A stretch of 64,000 nt of DNA from Spongiibacter marinus (GCF_016906995.1 NZ_JAFBBD010000003.1:370689-434688), one strand, 5' to 3'; shown: positions 29,202-39,306, counted from the stretch's first letter. Numbers and translations: made by a program. The notes: generated by a model not told the origin, from the letters alone.

Positions 29202-30941
29202 TTATGCGCCAGCGTAGGGACGCAGATGCTCAACCAGTAATTGCAGTGACAGGCGATCACGCCAGAGATTGCTATCTAGCTTGTACACCACTTCCACCTC
29301 CGTTACCGCTGGGTCTGGCCACTGGTTGAGGTCGACATTAAACGCAATGGCGTCAATGATCGCCTGCTTGTCATGGCGAGGTGCGAGCGTCATTTTTAAA
29401 TGCCGCTCGCCGACAAGGCGCTGCTGAACCAGGGTAAATACACCGTGAAACAATGGCTCGGGAAAGCCCTGACCCCACGGCCCGGCACTGCGCAGCAGCT
29501 CTGCATTTTCGAGTTTAAGTTCTGTCGGGCCCAGCTCGCCGTCACTGTGAACCACCGCCTCGAGCTGGTCGTCACTAAGCTGCTCACGAACGGCGTCAAC
29601 AAAGGCATCGCGAAAGGCGTCAAAGTCTTTTTCGGCCAAGCTCAACCCCGCTGCCATGGCGTGGCCACCAAACTTACTTAACATCTGCGGGTGACGTTTT
29701 GCGACTCTGTCCAAAGTATCGCGCATATGCAGGCCGGGAATAGAACGGGCAGAGCCTTTGATTTCACCGTTATCGGCCTCAGCAAAGGCGATTACCGGAC
29801 GGTGAAACTGCTCTTTGATCCGCGAGGCCAATATCCCCACAACGCCCTGGTGCCACGTTGGATCATACAAACACAATCCCGCCGGAACCTTACTGGCGTC
29901 TAGCTGCAAATGCGCCAATGCGCGCATGGCGTCGTCTTTCATGCTCTGTTCTATGCTGCGACGCTCTCGATTGAGGTCATCCAGCTCGGCCGCCAGGTTC
30001 AGGGCTTGCGTCGCATCATCTGCAAGCAGGCAGCGAATGCCCACCGTCATATCATCCAGCCGGCCCGCCGCATTCAAACGCGGCCCAACGGTAAAACCGA
30101 GGTCACTGGCGACCAAGCGCGCGGGCTCCCGCCCCGCAACTCGGAGCAAGGCACTAATTCCCGGGCGGCAGCGCCCAGCGCGAATTCGCCGCAAGCCCTG
30201 CTCCACTAACACCCGGTTTGCCTGACTCAACGGCACCACATCAGCGACCGTGCCCAGCGCCACGAGGTCGAGCAGCTCAGCAAGATTGGGCCCCTTGCCA
30301 TCGCGAAAGATACCGCGCTCTCGCAGCGCCGCCCGCAATGCCAGCAGCACGTAAAACATCACACCGACGCCAGCCAATGATTTATCTGGGAAGTCACAGC
30401 CGGGTTGATTGGGGTTCACAATCGCCAGTGCGTCTGGCAACTGGTCACCGGGAAGGTGGTGGTCGGTCACGATAACGGGAATACCGGCCTGCGCCGCCGC
30501 GGCAACACCGTCGATGCTGGAGATGCCATTGTCGACGGTAATAATGATATACGGGCGGCGCTCGGCCGCGACAGCAACAATCTCCGGGCTCAGGCCATAG
30601 CCATATTCAAAGCGATTGGGGACCAAAAAATCGACGTCGGCGGCGCCCAACATTCGCAAGCCGAGCAACGCCAAGGTTGTACTGGTGGCGCCGTCGCAGT
30701 CGAAGTCGCCAACCACTAACAAGCGCTTACCCTCTCTGATTGCCTCAACCAGTGCTGAGACAGCCGCGTCCATGCCCTTCATAGTGGGTGCAGGCAAGGC
30801 ATCCAAACCGAGCTTTGCCTGCTCGTCCGACACGACGCCGCGCACGACATACAGCCGAGACAAAAGGGGCGGTAATGATGGCAGCGCCGCCGTCGCATCT
30901 GCGACGACGGTTCTTTCAACGATACGCGGGAAGCGACTCAC
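29202..30941 (-). CDS. recJ: Single-stranded-DNA-specific exonuclease RecJ
   Basis: 579 aa. 5'-3' ssDNA exonuclease of mismatch repair and RecF recombination. DHH phosphoesterase motifs: VVGDFDCDGATST (Asp79, Asp81, Asp83), VDNGISS near 136-142, and DHH at 160-162. The DHHA1 region contains GGHAMAAGLSL near 424-434, and a C-terminal OB-like domain follows. GTG start, only 2 nt after the thrC stop, so translation is coupled to thrC, as in pseudomonads. The length is normal. Confidence 0.97.
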   Translation of the reverse strand: MSRFPRIVERTVVADATAALPSLPPLLSRLYVVRGVVSDEQAKLGLDALPAPTMKGMDAAVSALVEAIREGKRLLVVGDFDCDGATSTTLALLGLRMLGAADVDFLVPNRFEYGYGLSPEIVAVAAERRPYIIITVDNGISSIDGVAAAAQAGIPVIVTDHHLPGDQLPDALAIVNPNQPGCDFPDKSLAGVGVMFYVLLALRAALRERGIFRDGKGPNLAELLDLVALGTVADVVPLSQANRVLVEQGLRRIRAGRCRPGISALLRVAGREPARLVASDLGFTVGPRLNAAGRLDDMTVGIRCLLADDATQALNLAAELDDLNRERRSIEQSMKDDAMRALAHLQLDASKVPAGLCLYDPTWHQGVVGILASRIKEQFHRPVIAFAEADNGEIKGSARSIPGLHMRDTLDRVAKRHPQMLSKFGGHAMAAGLSLAEKDFDAFRDAFVDAVREQLSDDQLEAVVHSDGELGPTELKLENAELLRSAGPWGQGFPEPLFHGVFTLVQQRLVGERHLKMTLAPRHDKQAIIDAIAFNVDLNQWPDPAVTEVEVVYKLDSNLWRDRLSLQLLVEHLRPYAGA

Positions 30942-30943
30942 GT

Positions 30944-32341
30944 TTAGGCGCGGATATTCTTTGCCATAAAGCTGTGAACGCTCGACATGTCGTTGTCGAT
31001 CACTTCGTAACGCTCATCAAGGTCGAAAAGGTCCGCCATATGATGCGGCAGCGCTGGCGCACTGGGATAACCGGCTTTCATTACCGCTTCAGGGAATTTC
31101 GCTGGGTGCGCAGTAGCGAGCGTCACCATTGGTACGCTGCGGTCGCGCCAGCAATCGCGCGCGGCTTTAACACCAATTGCCGAATGCGGGTCGAGCAGGT
31201 ACTCGCTGTCGTCGTAGACGCTGGCGATGGTGGCCACGGTTTCTTCATCGCTGGCACTGGCACTGGCGAACAGTTCGCGCACGCGCTCAAACGCGGCGGC
31301 GGGAAGAGATACCGTCTCGGTATTCATTCGTTGCATCAGGTCGGCGATGGCCGCACCGTCGCGGTCAAAGCAGTCGAACAGCATCCGTTCGAAGTTGCTG
31401 GATACGACAATATCCATACTGGGTGACAATGTGTGCTGCAAATCGTGCTTTTCAAACTGATTGCCGCTGATCACCCGGTGCAGAATGTCGTTTTGATTCG
31501 TTGCCACCACCAATTGGTCGATGGGCAGTCCCATCTGCTTGGCGAGGTAGCCGGCATAGATGTCGCCAAAATTACCCGTCGGCACAGAGAAACTGATTTT
31601 GCGATCTGGCGCGCCCAATGCAAAGGCGGCGTAGAAGTAGTAGACGATCTGCGCCATGATGCGCGCCCAGTTAATGGAGTTCACCGCTACCAGCTGGCGT
31701 CCCTCAGGCAAAAAGCTCTGATCCGCAAAACTCGCTTTCACCATGGCCTGGCAGTGATCAAAGTGCCCTTTCAGAGCGATGTTGTGAATATTGTCGCCCT
31801 GCACCGTTGTCATCTGGCGGCGCTGCACCTCCGACACGCGTTGGTAGGGATGCAGAATGAAAATGTCGACGTTTTCACAGCGTTTTACACCCTGAATCGC
31901 CGCCGAACCGGTATCACCTGACGTGGCGCCCATTACAACGACTTTTTGCTGGCGCTTCTCCAGCACATAATCCAGCAGGCGTCCCAACATCTGCAATGCA
32001 AAGTCTTTAAAAGCCAGGGTCGGCCCCTGGAACAGTTCCAACACCCATTCGTTTTGACCCAGCTGTACCAGTGGCGCTACGGCCGGGTGCCTGAAGTCCG
32101 AATAGCTATCGTCGATAATCGCTTTGAGATCGGCATCGGGAATGCTGCCCGCAACAAAGGGCTGAACAATTTCAAAGGCCAGCTCGGTGTAGCTTAACGA
32201 CGACCACGCCGCAATTTGCTCGCGGCTATAGGTCGGCAGGGACTCCGGCACGTAAAGACCGCCATCCGGCGCCAAGCCGGTAAGCAGTACGTCTTCAAAA
32301 TTGAGGGCGGGCGCCTGGCCACGGGTGCTGATGTATTTCAC
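30944..32341 (-). CDS. thrC: Threonine synthase
   Basis: 465 aa. PLP enzyme converting O-phosphohomoserine to threonine. The PLP-binding Lys is Lys112 in GPTLAFKDFALQMLG, and the phosphate-binding loop ATSGDTGSAA lies near 139-148. The N-terminus (MKYISTRGQAPALNFEDVLL) is that of the longer, E. coli/Pseudomonas class. GTG start behind GAAGAG. It is in line with hom upstream and recJ downstream, giving a hom-thrC-recJ operon for threonine synthesis plus repair. Confidence 0.97.
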   Translation of the reverse strand: MKYISTRGQAPALNFEDVLLTGLAPDGGLYVPESLPTYSREQIAAWSSLSYTELAFEIVQPFVAGSIPDADLKAIIDDSYSDFRHPAVAPLVQLGQNEWVLELFQGPTLAFKDFALQMLGRLLDYVLEKRQQKVVVMGATSGDTGSAAIQGVKRCENVDIFILHPYQRVSEVQRRQMTTVQGDNIHNIALKGHFDHCQAMVKASFADQSFLPEGRQLVAVNSINWARIMAQIVYYFYAAFALGAPDRKISFSVPTGNFGDIYAGYLAKQMGLPIDQLVVATNQNDILHRVISGNQFEKHDLQHTLSPSMDIVVSSNFERMLFDCFDRDGAAIADLMQRMNTETVSLPAAAFERVRELFASASASDEETVATIASVYDDSEYLLDPHSAIGVKAARDCWRDRSVPMVTLATAHPAKFPEAVMKAGYPSAPALPHHMADLFDLDERYEVIDNDMSSVHSFMAKNIRA

Positions 32342-32401
32342 GTTACTAACTCTTCATGGAATGTGGGGACTGCACCCGAAGGCGCAGTGTAGCGGCGATA
32401 C

Positions 32402-33709
32402 TTAGCCTGCCAACGACTCAACGCGAATACGCGTTACTTCACCAACAATACCTTCCAGTCCTTCAATACGGCTGACTGCGGCAAACAACTTGCTCTCGAC
32501 GGTGCGGTTGGTAAGGATAATCACCGGAACTAAATTCGCGTCCTCGGCTGGCTGCTTTTGAATCAGCGCTTCAATGCTAATGCCGTCGTCGCTGAGAATC
32601 TGCGCCACTTTGGACAGTACGCCGGGCTTATCGAGGGCCGACATGCGCAAGTAATAGGCGGTTTCCACATCGTCTATCGGCAGCACAGGATGATCGCTCA
32701 ATGACGTACGCTGGAATGACAGGAAAGGTACCCGGTGGTGTGGTTCGGCGCTGAGTGTGCGCGCAACATCCACAACATCGGCGACAACCGCTGATGCCGT
32801 GGGTTCGCTACCGGCACCCGCACCGTAATACAAGGTTGGACCAACGGCATCCGATTGCACCAGTACGGCGTTCATTACACCGTTTACGTTCGCGATCAGG
32901 CGCTTTTCTGGAATCAGTGTGGGATGAACGCGCAGTTCAATGCCTTTTTCGGTATCGCGGGCAATACCCAAATGCTTGATGCGATAACCCAGCTCTTCGG
33001 CGTAGACCACATCTTCCTGGGCGATCCGGCTAATTCCCTCGGTATATACCTTGTCAAATTGCAGCGGAATACCAAAGGCCAGAGACGCCAAAATCACCAA
33101 CTTGTGTGCGGCATCTATGCCCTCAACGTCGAAGGTCGGGTCTGCCTCGGCGTAGCCCAAGGCCTGAGCCTCGGCCAGTACGTCGTTAAAGTCGCGCCCT
33201 TTGTCGCGCATTTCAGTGAGAATAAAGTTTCCAGTGCCGTTGATAATGCCCGCGAGCCACTGCACTTTATTCCCTGCCAAGCCTTCGCGCAGTGCTTTGA
33301 TAATGGGAATACCGCCGGCAACTGCTGCTTCAAAGGCAACCGTAACGCCCTGTTGGGCAGCCGCTTCAAAAATTTCGTTCCCGTGCTCGGCAATCAAGGC
33401 CTTGTTGGCGGTCACCACGTGTTTGCCATTGGCAATGGCTTTCAATACCAATTCCTTGGCAACAGTGGTCCCGCCAATCAACTCAACCAAAATATCGACA
33501 TTGGGGTTTTCTGCAACGGCAAAAATGTCGCGGTTAATGGCCACATCACCCGTATCACAATTGGGGTTGTCGCGACGCGCACCAATTTCAGTTACCACAA
33601 TATCGGCACCGACACGGGCAGCAATCTCCGCTGCGTTGCGCGTTAATACTGCGTAAGTACCGCTGCCAACGGTACCCAGACCACATATACCTACTCTGAC
33701 CGGACTCAC
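32402..33709 (-). CDS. hom: Homoserine dehydrogenase
   Basis: 435 aa monofunctional enzyme reducing aspartate semialdehyde to homoserine. The N-terminal Rossmann motif GICGLGTVGSGTY is followed by the catalytic core (NGTGNFILTEM, EADPTFDVEGIDAAHKL) and a C-terminal ACT domain (about 350-425, YYLRMSALDKPGVLSKVAQIL) that usually mediates threonine feedback. I place the start at GTG 33709: AAGGA lies 6 nt upstream and MSPVRVGICGLG fits the family. An in-frame GTG at 33715 abuts the Shine-Dalgarno sequence and is unlikely. Confidence 0.96.
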   Translation of the reverse strand: MSPVRVGICGLGTVGSGTYAVLTRNAAEIAARVGADIVVTEIGARRDNPNCDTGDVAINRDIFAVAENPNVDILVELIGGTTVAKELVLKAIANGKHVVTANKALIAEHGNEIFEAAAQQGVTVAFEAAVAGGIPIIKALREGLAGNKVQWLAGIINGTGNFILTEMRDKGRDFNDVLAEAQALGYAEADPTFDVEGIDAAHKLVILASLAFGIPLQFDKVYTEGISRIAQEDVVYAEELGYRIKHLGIARDTEKGIELRVHPTLIPEKRLIANVNGVMNAVLVQSDAVGPTLYYGAGAGSEPTASAVVADVVDVARTLSAEPHHRVPFLSFQRTSLSDHPVLPIDDVETAYYLRMSALDKPGVLSKVAQILSDDGISIEALIQKQPAEDANLVPVIILTNRTVESKLFAAVSRIEGLEGIVGEVTRIRVESLAG

Positions 33710-33860
33710 CGCCACTCCTTTTAAAACTCAATTATTAGCGCGCCGCACATAAGCGCGGCGCTACGAACTGCCCATTTTATGTCAGGATGGGGGCCTAGCG
33801 CCATGCTGAAGCGCCAGAGATACGACCAGAGCCCCTCTATTCCTACTTATTGACGATTTC

Positions 33861-34634
33861 TCAGCGCAGCGCTTGGGGAATCAGCTGATCAGCCGGGCGG
33901 TAGCCGGGAATCAGGGCGCCGTCCTCGGTGACGATCGCCGGCGTCCCAGTCACGCCAAGCTGCTGACCCAATTCATACTGGCCAATGATCGGCGTTTGGC
34001 ACTGCTTATTCGCAATGGGGCGGCGGGCCTTGAGGGCATCCATCGCCGCGACGCGGTCGTCGGCGCACCAGGCGGATACCATTTTGTTGAATGTTGGCGT
34101 GCCAACACCCTGACGGGGATAGGCAAGATAGCGCACCTCGATACCACTGGCATTCAGGGCGGGCACCTCTTTATGCAGCTTTTGGCAGAAGCCACAATCC
34201 ACATCGGTAAATACATACAGCGCGCCTTTTGTTTCCCCTTCCGGGCTAAATATAATCATATCTTCCCGCGGCACTTTGGAGAGCAAGGCCTTGCGCTGAG
34301 GCTGCAAGCGGCGCTCGGCGATATCCTCAATGCCATTCGCCGTCAGCTCATACATTTTACCCGCAACAATATACTTGCCGTCGGCGCTCGCATAGACCGT
34401 CGGCCCATTGGTCATTTCAACGCGATACACCCCGGGCATCTCGCTACTTTCTACGCCGCTGACCTGTAAATCGGGGCGAGAACTCTTAAACGCGCTGCGA
34501 ATCGCTTGCTCAGCCGCCTTATCAATAAAGGTCGCGGTCTTGGCAGGCTCGGCGTAGGCCACCCCAAAAAAAGTTGAAGCAGCTATTACTGACGCGAATA
34601 GAGCGCGCGAAATCAATACTCGGGGGCTATACAT
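33861..34634 (-). CDS. dsbC: Thiol:disulfide interchange protein DsbC
   Basis: 257 aa periplasmic disulfide isomerase. The signal peptide ends near VAYAEPA (about residue 28). An N-terminal dimerisation domain (about 35-95) precedes a thioredoxin-fold domain with the active site CGFC (147-150) in DVDCGFCQKLH, plus a second Cys pair (CADD ... CQT) typical of DsbC. Start: ATG 34634, though TTG 34640 has the better-spaced GGAG (8 nt); the difference is two residues. It lies between xerD and hom, a conserved pseudomonad arrangement. Confidence 0.95.
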   Translation of the reverse strand: MYSPRVLISRALFASVIAASTFFGVAYAEPAKTATFIDKAAEQAIRSAFKSSRPDLQVSGVESSEMPGVYRVEMTNGPTVYASADGKYIVAGKMYELTANGIEDIAERRLQPQRKALLSKVPREDMIIFSPEGETKGALYVFTDVDCGFCQKLHKEVPALNASGIEVRYLAYPRQGVGTPTFNKMVSAWCADDRVAAMDALKARRPIANKQCQTPIIGQYELGQQLGVTGTPAIVTEDGALIPGYRPADQLIPQALR

Positions 34635-34712
34635 AGTCAACGAAAAATCTCCGTACGGAAGGTGTGAAGGCGGTCATCATATACCATTGAGAACCCAGAG
34701 AAAGCGCCAAGT

Positions 34713-35621
34713 TCAACCGCGCGGGTGATGTGCGCGATGCAAAGCCTGCATTCGCTCTCTGGCAACATGGGTGTATATCTGCGTGGTGCTCAAGTCGCTG
34801 TGACCAAGCAGCAGCTGAACAACCCGCAGGTCAGCACCATGATTCACCAGATGTGTGGCAAACGCATGACGCAGCGTATGCGGTGAAATACTTGCGCGAA
34901 TTCCGGCGCGCTGCGCGTAGAGTTTAACGCGGTGCCAAAACGTTTGTCGGGTCATCATCTGCCCCCGGCGACTGGGGAAAACCACATCCGACTCGCCATC
35001 CGCCAACAATTGCGGCCGACCGCCACGCAAATACGCCTGCAAGCAGTGCAGAGCCTCTTCCCCCATAGGCACCAGGCGCTCCTTGTTGCCCTTACCGGTG
35101 ACTCGCACCACGCCCTGCTCCAGGCCTAACTGCGAAAACCGCAGACTCACCAACTCGCTTACTCGCAGGCCGGCGGCATACAGTAGCTCCAGCATTGCCC
35201 GGTCGCGCTGTTCGATCGCAATATCGTCATCGGGCTGCGCGAGCAAGGCCTCAACATCAGCCTCACTCAAGGATTTAGGTAGAGGCCTCCCTAACTTGGG
35301 CGCTTCAATATTGGCAAGCGGGTCTTCCTGAAGGCGCCCCTCCCGCAGTTGATAACGGTAAAACCCCCGCAGGCAAGAAAGCAAACGTGCAGTACTACGG
35401 GCAGATTTGCCCTGGCCGCGCTGCTCGGCCAAATAATCCAGCGCATCGGCGCGACCACATAGCAGCACGCCACTGCCCCGCTGAGCGAGCCAATAGGACC
35501 ATTGGTATAGGTCGCGGCGGTAAGACTGCAAGCTGTTATCGCTAAGCCCTTTCTCTAGCCACAGCGCGTCAATGTAGCGGTCTATGGTTGGCTGATCCTG
35601 ATCACTGGCTTGCTGCGCCAT
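34713..35621 (-). CDS. xerD: Tyrosine recombinase XerD
   Basis: 302 aa. With XerC it resolves chromosome dimers at dif under FtsK control. The N-terminal SAM-like domain (about 10-95) precedes the catalytic domain, with Arg153 (GLRVSEL), Lys177 (GKGNK), His248 and Arg251 (HTLRH), His274 (LLGHSDLSTTQ) and Tyr283 (IYTHV). It is core chromosomal rather than element-borne: it lies with dsbC-hom-thrC, has normal length, and starts behind GAGGAGGAG. Confidence 0.96.
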   Translation of the reverse strand: MAQQASDQDQPTIDRYIDALWLEKGLSDNSLQSYRRDLYQWSYWLAQRGSGVLLCGRADALDYLAEQRGQGKSARSTARLLSCLRGFYRYQLREGRLQEDPLANIEAPKLGRPLPKSLSEADVEALLAQPDDDIAIEQRDRAMLELLYAAGLRVSELVSLRFSQLGLEQGVVRVTGKGNKERLVPMGEEALHCLQAYLRGGRPQLLADGESDVVFPSRRGQMMTRQTFWHRVKLYAQRAGIRASISPHTLRHAFATHLVNHGADLRVVQLLLGHSDLSTTQIYTHVARERMQALHRAHHPRG

Positions 35622-35683
35622 GAACTCCTCCTCGATCGTCAGCCAGATTCTATCTCGCCGATAGACGGCGCCACCAGCCAGAC

Positions 35684-35712
35684 AAAAAAAAGGCAGCCAG
35701 TGGCTGCCTTTT
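35684..35712 (-). terminator. Rho-independent terminator of the rpsP-rplS operon
   Basis: Minus strand AAGGCAGCC, loop ACT, GGCTGCCTT, then TTTTTT, 20 nt after the rplS stop. Confidence 0.92.
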
Positions 35713-35731
35713 CGGAGATGCGAAAACCGTA

Positions 35732-36094
35732 TTACGACTTGGTTGCCAGCTTCTCTTTGATACGAGCTGAACGACCGCTGCGCTCACGCAAGTAGTACAG
35801 TTTAGCTTGGCGAACATCACCGCGACGCTTAACCTGAATGCTGTCGATCAGCGTGCTGTAAGTTTGGAAAGTACGCTCAACGCCAACACCGTGAGAAATC
35901 TTGCGAACGGTGAAAGAAGAGTTTAAGGCGCGGTTTTTCTTGGCGATAACAACACCTTCAAAGGCCTGCAGACGCTCGCGGTTACCTTCTTTAACCTTTA
36001 CCTGAACGACAACGGTGTCACCGGGGCTGAATTCCGGCAGCTCTTTGGCGGTCTGCTCCGCTTCCAGCTCGGCGATAATTTTGTTGGTGCTCAT
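35732..36094 (-). CDS. rplS: 50S ribosomal protein L19
   Basis: 120 aa. L19 sits at the 30S-50S interface. The sequence is typical: [27 protein letters not shown] pattern (residues about 21-47), [13 protein letters not shown] near 67-79 and [16 protein letters not shown] at the C-terminus. AGGAG precedes the ATG. Last gene of rpsP-rimM-trmD-rplS, followed by a strong terminator. Confidence 0.98.
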   Translation of the reverse strand: MSTNKIIAELEAEQTAKELPEFSPGDTVVVQVKVKEGNRERLQAFEGVVIAKKNRALNSSFTVRKISHGVGVERTFQTYSTLIDSIQVKRRGDVRQAKLYYLRERSGRSARIKEKLATKS

Positions 36095-36141
36095 GGCATG
36101 CTCCTGAAATAAAAGTTGGTAGCTTCACAGCTAGCTGTCAA

Positions 36142-36882
36142 TTAGTCGTTACGCTCGCGAAGATACTCCGCCAGCAGTGTGTTTTCCTCGTCGCTCAGCT
36201 CTCTCGATTCGAGCAAGTCCGGGCGCCGTACAAACGTTCGACCCAGCGCCTGCTTTAAGCGCCAGCGTCGTATGGCTCCGTGATTGCCGCTAAGCAACAC
36301 CTCTGGAACCACATCTTCCCCATACACCTCGGGTCGGGTGTAATGTGGGCAATCTAACAACCCCTCTGCGAAGGAGTCCTGTTCCGCCGACTGCTGATGC
36401 CCCAACACGCCCGGCAGCAAACGACTCAAGCCGTCTATCATCACCATTGCAGCCAGCTCACCGCCGCTGATGACATAGTCACCAATAGACCACTCTTCGT
36501 CGATCTCGCGTTCAATCAAGCGTTCATCAACGCCTTCATAACGCCCGGCTAATAGGATCAACGCATTTTCTTGCGCCAGCTCCTGCAAGCCGCTTTGATC
36601 TAACTTTCTACCCTGCGGCGACAGATACACCGTCTTCGCCGGTTTGGCTACCGTTTCGCGCGCTGCCTGCAACGCCTTGCTTAACGGTTCTGGCATCATC
36701 ACCATACCTGGGCCGCCACCGTAGGGGCGATCATCAACCGTTTGATGGCGATCTTCAGTAAACGACCGCGGGTTGATGCAGCTAAGGTTTAACACCCCTT
36801 TTTGTACTGCTCGTCCGGTGACACCATAATCGCTGATCGCGCCGAACATCTCTGGGAACAGGGTTACCACTGCGATATCCAT
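36142..36882 (-). CDS. trmD: tRNA (guanine37-N1)-methyltransferase
   Basis: 246 aa. Methylates G37 next to the anticodon using SAM, preventing +1 frameshifting. SPOUT-class trefoil knot. Visible signatures: [19 protein letters not shown] at the start, [13 protein letters not shown] near 50-62, [15 protein letters not shown] near 108-122 and [18 protein letters not shown] near 132-149. ATG 36882 with a GGGGG Shine-Dalgarno sequence is preferred over GTG 36909 because it starts exactly at the conserved N-terminus. It follows rimM closely, within the ribosomal operon. Confidence 0.97.
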   Translation of the reverse strand: MDIAVVTLFPEMFGAISDYGVTGRAVQKGVLNLSCINPRSFTEDRHQTVDDRPYGGGPGMVMMPEPLSKALQAARETVAKPAKTVYLSPQGRKLDQSGLQELAQENALILLAGRYEGVDERLIEREIDEEWSIGDYVISGGELAAMVMIDGLSRLLPGVLGHQQSAEQDSFAEGLLDCPHYTRPEVYGEDVVPEVLLSGNHGAIRRWRLKQALGRTFVRRPDLLESRELSDEENTLLAEYLRERND

Positions 36883-36915
36883 TCTGCCCCCATCACGCGC
36901 CACGTTCACTGCGCG

Positions 36916-37440
36916 TTAGAACTCCGGGTCCCAATCGACAGTAATCGTGCCGCTTTGCAGGTCTATATCCTGCACAAAATCACCCGGCAAGTAAGGGATC
37001 AACCGTTCTCGATCGTCGAGGCTTCCCTCACACCGTCGCACCACCATTACATCATTGGCGCCGGTTTCGATCATATGATCCACCACACCCAACAGCTGCT
37101 CCGAAGCGATAACCTTCAAACCCACTAATTGGTGCCAGTAAAACTCATTTTCAGCCAGGCTTGGCAACTGCTCTGCCAAAATCCCCAGCTCAAGCCCGCA
37201 ATACTCTCGAGCCAACTCGCGATCGTCAACACCCTTAATATGGGCTACGATGCCCTTACCATGACGCCGACATTCGTCGAGCTCGATCTCCTGCCACCGG
37301 CCTTTTTTGCGCAGCTGGTAGTCAGAGAAATCCAGAAAATTCTCAAGCGGGTCGGTAAAGGAATGTATCTTTACCCACCCTTTTACCCCGTATACCGTCG
37401 AGATTTTCGCTATGACGACTGGTGAAGACGAGGTAGACAC
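36916..37440 (-). CDS. rimM: Ribosome maturation factor RimM
   Basis: 174 aa 16S rRNA processing protein that helps assemble the 30S head by binding S19. The RimM domain (about 8-90, IAKISTVYGVKGWVKIHSFTDPLENFLDF) is followed by a PRC-barrel domain (about 100-172, NEFYWHQLVGLKV) ending in LIPYLPGDFVQDIDLQSGTI. GTG start at 37440 with a weak Shine-Dalgarno sequence, 5 nt after the rpsP stop, so translation probably depends on coupling. Confidence 0.96.
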   Translation of the reverse strand: MSTSSSPVVIAKISTVYGVKGWVKIHSFTDPLENFLDFSDYQLRKKGRWQEIELDECRRHGKGIVAHIKGVDDRELAREYCGLELGILAEQLPSLAENEFYWHQLVGLKVIASEQLLGVVDHMIETGANDVMVVRRCEGSLDDRERLIPYLPGDFVQDIDLQSGTITVDWDPEF

Positions 37441-37445
37441 CCAGC

Positions 37446-37694
37446 TTACTCGGCTGCAGGTGCTTCTTTGATCAGCTTAGCAACGCGGTCAGACAGCTGA
37501 GCGCCTTGAGCAACCCAGTGCTCAACGCGAGCGGTGTCTACACGCAAACGCTCTTCGTTACCACGGGCAACAGGGTTGAAGAACCCAACGCGCTCAATGA
37601 AACGACCGTCACGTGAAGTGCGGCTGTCAGTGACTGTCAGGTGGTAGAAGGGGCGCTTTTTAGAGCCGCCACGTGCCAAACGAATAGTGACCAT
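37446..37694 (-). CDS. rpsP: 30S ribosomal protein S16
   Basis: 82 aa. Early-binding 30S protein. It begins [19 protein letters not shown] and contains [16 protein letters not shown], both invariant in S16. First gene of the operon; its promoter is visible at 37787-37814. Confidence 0.98.
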   Translation of the reverse strand: MVTIRLARGGSKKRPFYHLTVTDSRTSRDGRFIERVGFFNPVARGNEERLRVDTARVEHWVAQGAQLSDRVAKLIKEAPAAE

Positions 37695-37786
37695 TCTTGT
37701 ATCAGTTCCTAGCTTTTGGGCAGCGGCGTTGACCGCTACTGCGAATTTTTGATCCTGTTAACGACCCGGAGCCGTAAAGGCGCGGA

Positions 37787-37814
37787 ATTATAAGGGAAAG
37801 TGTATGCATTTGAA
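37787..37814 (-). promoter_or_regulatory. Promoter of the rpsP-rimM-trmD-rplS operon
   Basis: Minus strand TTCAAA (37814-37809), 16-nt spacer, perfect TATAAT (37792-37787), followed by a GC-rich discriminator (TCCGCGCC) typical of growth-rate or stringently controlled promoters. An 8-bp inverted repeat (37798-37805 / 37822-37829) overlaps the -35 region. Confidence 0.75.
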
Positions 37815-37929
37815 ACAGCTGATACACTTTTTTCCCTCTGCGGTGATGATCACCCCACCACCCTGCCAGGCCGTCACCGTAAAATGCGGGCAAGCGCTTG
37901 ATTATAGTGCGGTTCTCGGCAGCTCCGGA

Positions 37930-39306
37930 CTACATTCCGGGGAAGCGGCCACCGCCACCGGGGGGCATCATTCCACCCATACCGCGCATCATATTGGTCA
38001 TGCCGCCCTTCTGACCCATTTTTTTCATCATCTTGGCCATTTGCTTGTGCTGTTTAAGCAGGCGGTTCAGATCCTGGATCTGGGTACCGGAACCCGCCAC
38101 GATGCGCTTCTTGCGCGACCCATTGAGAAGATCCGGATTGCGGCGCTCGGCTGGCGTCATTGAATTGATGATGGCTTCCATGCGCGTAAACATTTTGGTA
38201 TCGATCTGGCTTTGCGCCATCTGCGCCATATTGCCCATCCCAGGCAATTTATCGAGCATGCCGGTGAGGCCACCCATGTTTTGCATTTGCTGCAGCTGGT
38301 CGCGAAGATCCTCAAGGTCGAACTTCTTCCCTTTTTTGATCTTCTTCGCCAATTTTTCGGCTTTCTGCTTATCGAGCTTGGCTTCCGCCTCGTCGATCAG
38401 GGAGAGAATATCCCCCATTCCCAGAATGCGTGATGCCACACGATCCGGGTGGAAGGGGTCCAGAGCATCGGTTTTCTCACCCACCCCCAAGAACTTGATG
38501 GGCTTGCCGGTAATATGTCGCACCGAAAGCGCCGCACCACCCCGGCTATCCGCATCGGCCTTGGTGAGAATAACCCCGGTAAGCGGCAGCGCTTCGCCGA
38601 AGGCCTTGGCGGTATTGGCCGCATCCTGACCGGTCATGGCGTCAACCACGAACAGCGTCTCTGTGGGCGTAATCGCCGCGTGCAACTCTTGAATCTCTGC
38701 CATCATGTCGGTGTCGACGTGCAAACGGCCCGCCGTATCGACGATTACCACATCGTAGAACCGCAGCTTTGCCTCGGCGAGCGCCGCCTTGCCGATATCC
38801 ACGGCTTTTTGCTCGGTGGTGCTCGGAAAGAAATCGACACCGACATCGCCAGCCAGGGTCTCAAGCTGTTTGATGGCCGCTGGCCGGTAAATATCGGCAC
38901 TCACGACCAGTACTTTCTTCTTTTCTTTTTCCTTTAAGTATTTTGCCAGCTTGCCAACAGAGGTGGTTTTACCTGCACCCTGCAGGCCCGCCATCAGGAT
39001 GACTGCCGGCGGCTGGGTAGAAAAATCCAAGCCTTCGTTCTTGTCGCCCATGATGTGTTCCAGCTCTTGCTGGACGATTTTCACGAACATTTGCCCCGGG
39101 CTCAGGCTCTTGCTTACCTCCTGACCCACCGCGCGTTGCCGCACCGCCTCAACAAAGTCCTTCACCACGGGCAGCGCGACATCGGCCTCAAGCAATGCCA
39201 TGCGCACATCGCGCATCGCATCTTTTATATTGTCGTCGCTAAGGCGAGCCTGGCCGGTAACATGGCGCAGGGTTTGCGATAAACGTTCGGTGAGATTTTC
39301 AAACAT
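37930..39306 (-). CDS. ffh: Signal recognition particle protein Ffh
   Basis: 458 aa GTPase that binds 4.5S RNA and signal sequences and delivers ribosomes to FtsY. The N domain (about 1-85) is followed by the G domain with GLQGAGKT (107-114), DTAGR (189-193) and TKAD (247-250), then the methionine-rich M domain (about 300-458) ending in a Gly/Met/Pro-rich tail. The ATG start is unambiguous. It is transcribed in the same direction as rpsP, which begins 236 nt downstream from its own promoter. Confidence 0.98.
   Translation of the reverse strand: MFENLTERLSQTLRHVTGQARLSDDNIKDAMRDVRMALLEADVALPVVKDFVEAVRQRAVGQEVSKSLSPGQMFVKIVQQELEHIMGDKNEGLDFSTQPPAVILMAGLQGAGKTTSVGKLAKYLKEKEKKKVLVVSADIYRPAAIKQLETLAGDVGVDFFPSTTEQKAVDIGKAALAEAKLRFYDVVIVDTAGRLHVDTDMMAEIQELHAAITPTETLFVVDAMTGQDAANTAKAFGEALPLTGVILTKADADSRGGAALSVRHITGKPIKFLGVGEKTDALDPFHPDRVASRILGMGDILSLIDEAEAKLDKQKAEKLAKKIKKGKKFDLEDLRDQLQQMQNMGGLTGMLDKLPGMGNMAQMAQSQIDTKMFTRMEAIINSMTPAERRNPDLLNGSRKKRIVAGSGTQIQDLNRLLKQHKQMAKMMKKMGQKGGMTNMMRGMGGMMPPGGGGRFPGM

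Noticed and set aside
34713..35621. xerD as a mobile-element integrase
   Set aside because: It lies in the conserved xerD-dsbC-hom-thrC order with host-like composition and no attachment repeats.
37798..37829. 8-bp inverted repeat before rpsP as the ffh terminator
   Set aside because: The loop is 16 nt, there is no T-run on the ffh strand, and it overlaps the -35 box of the rpsP promoter.
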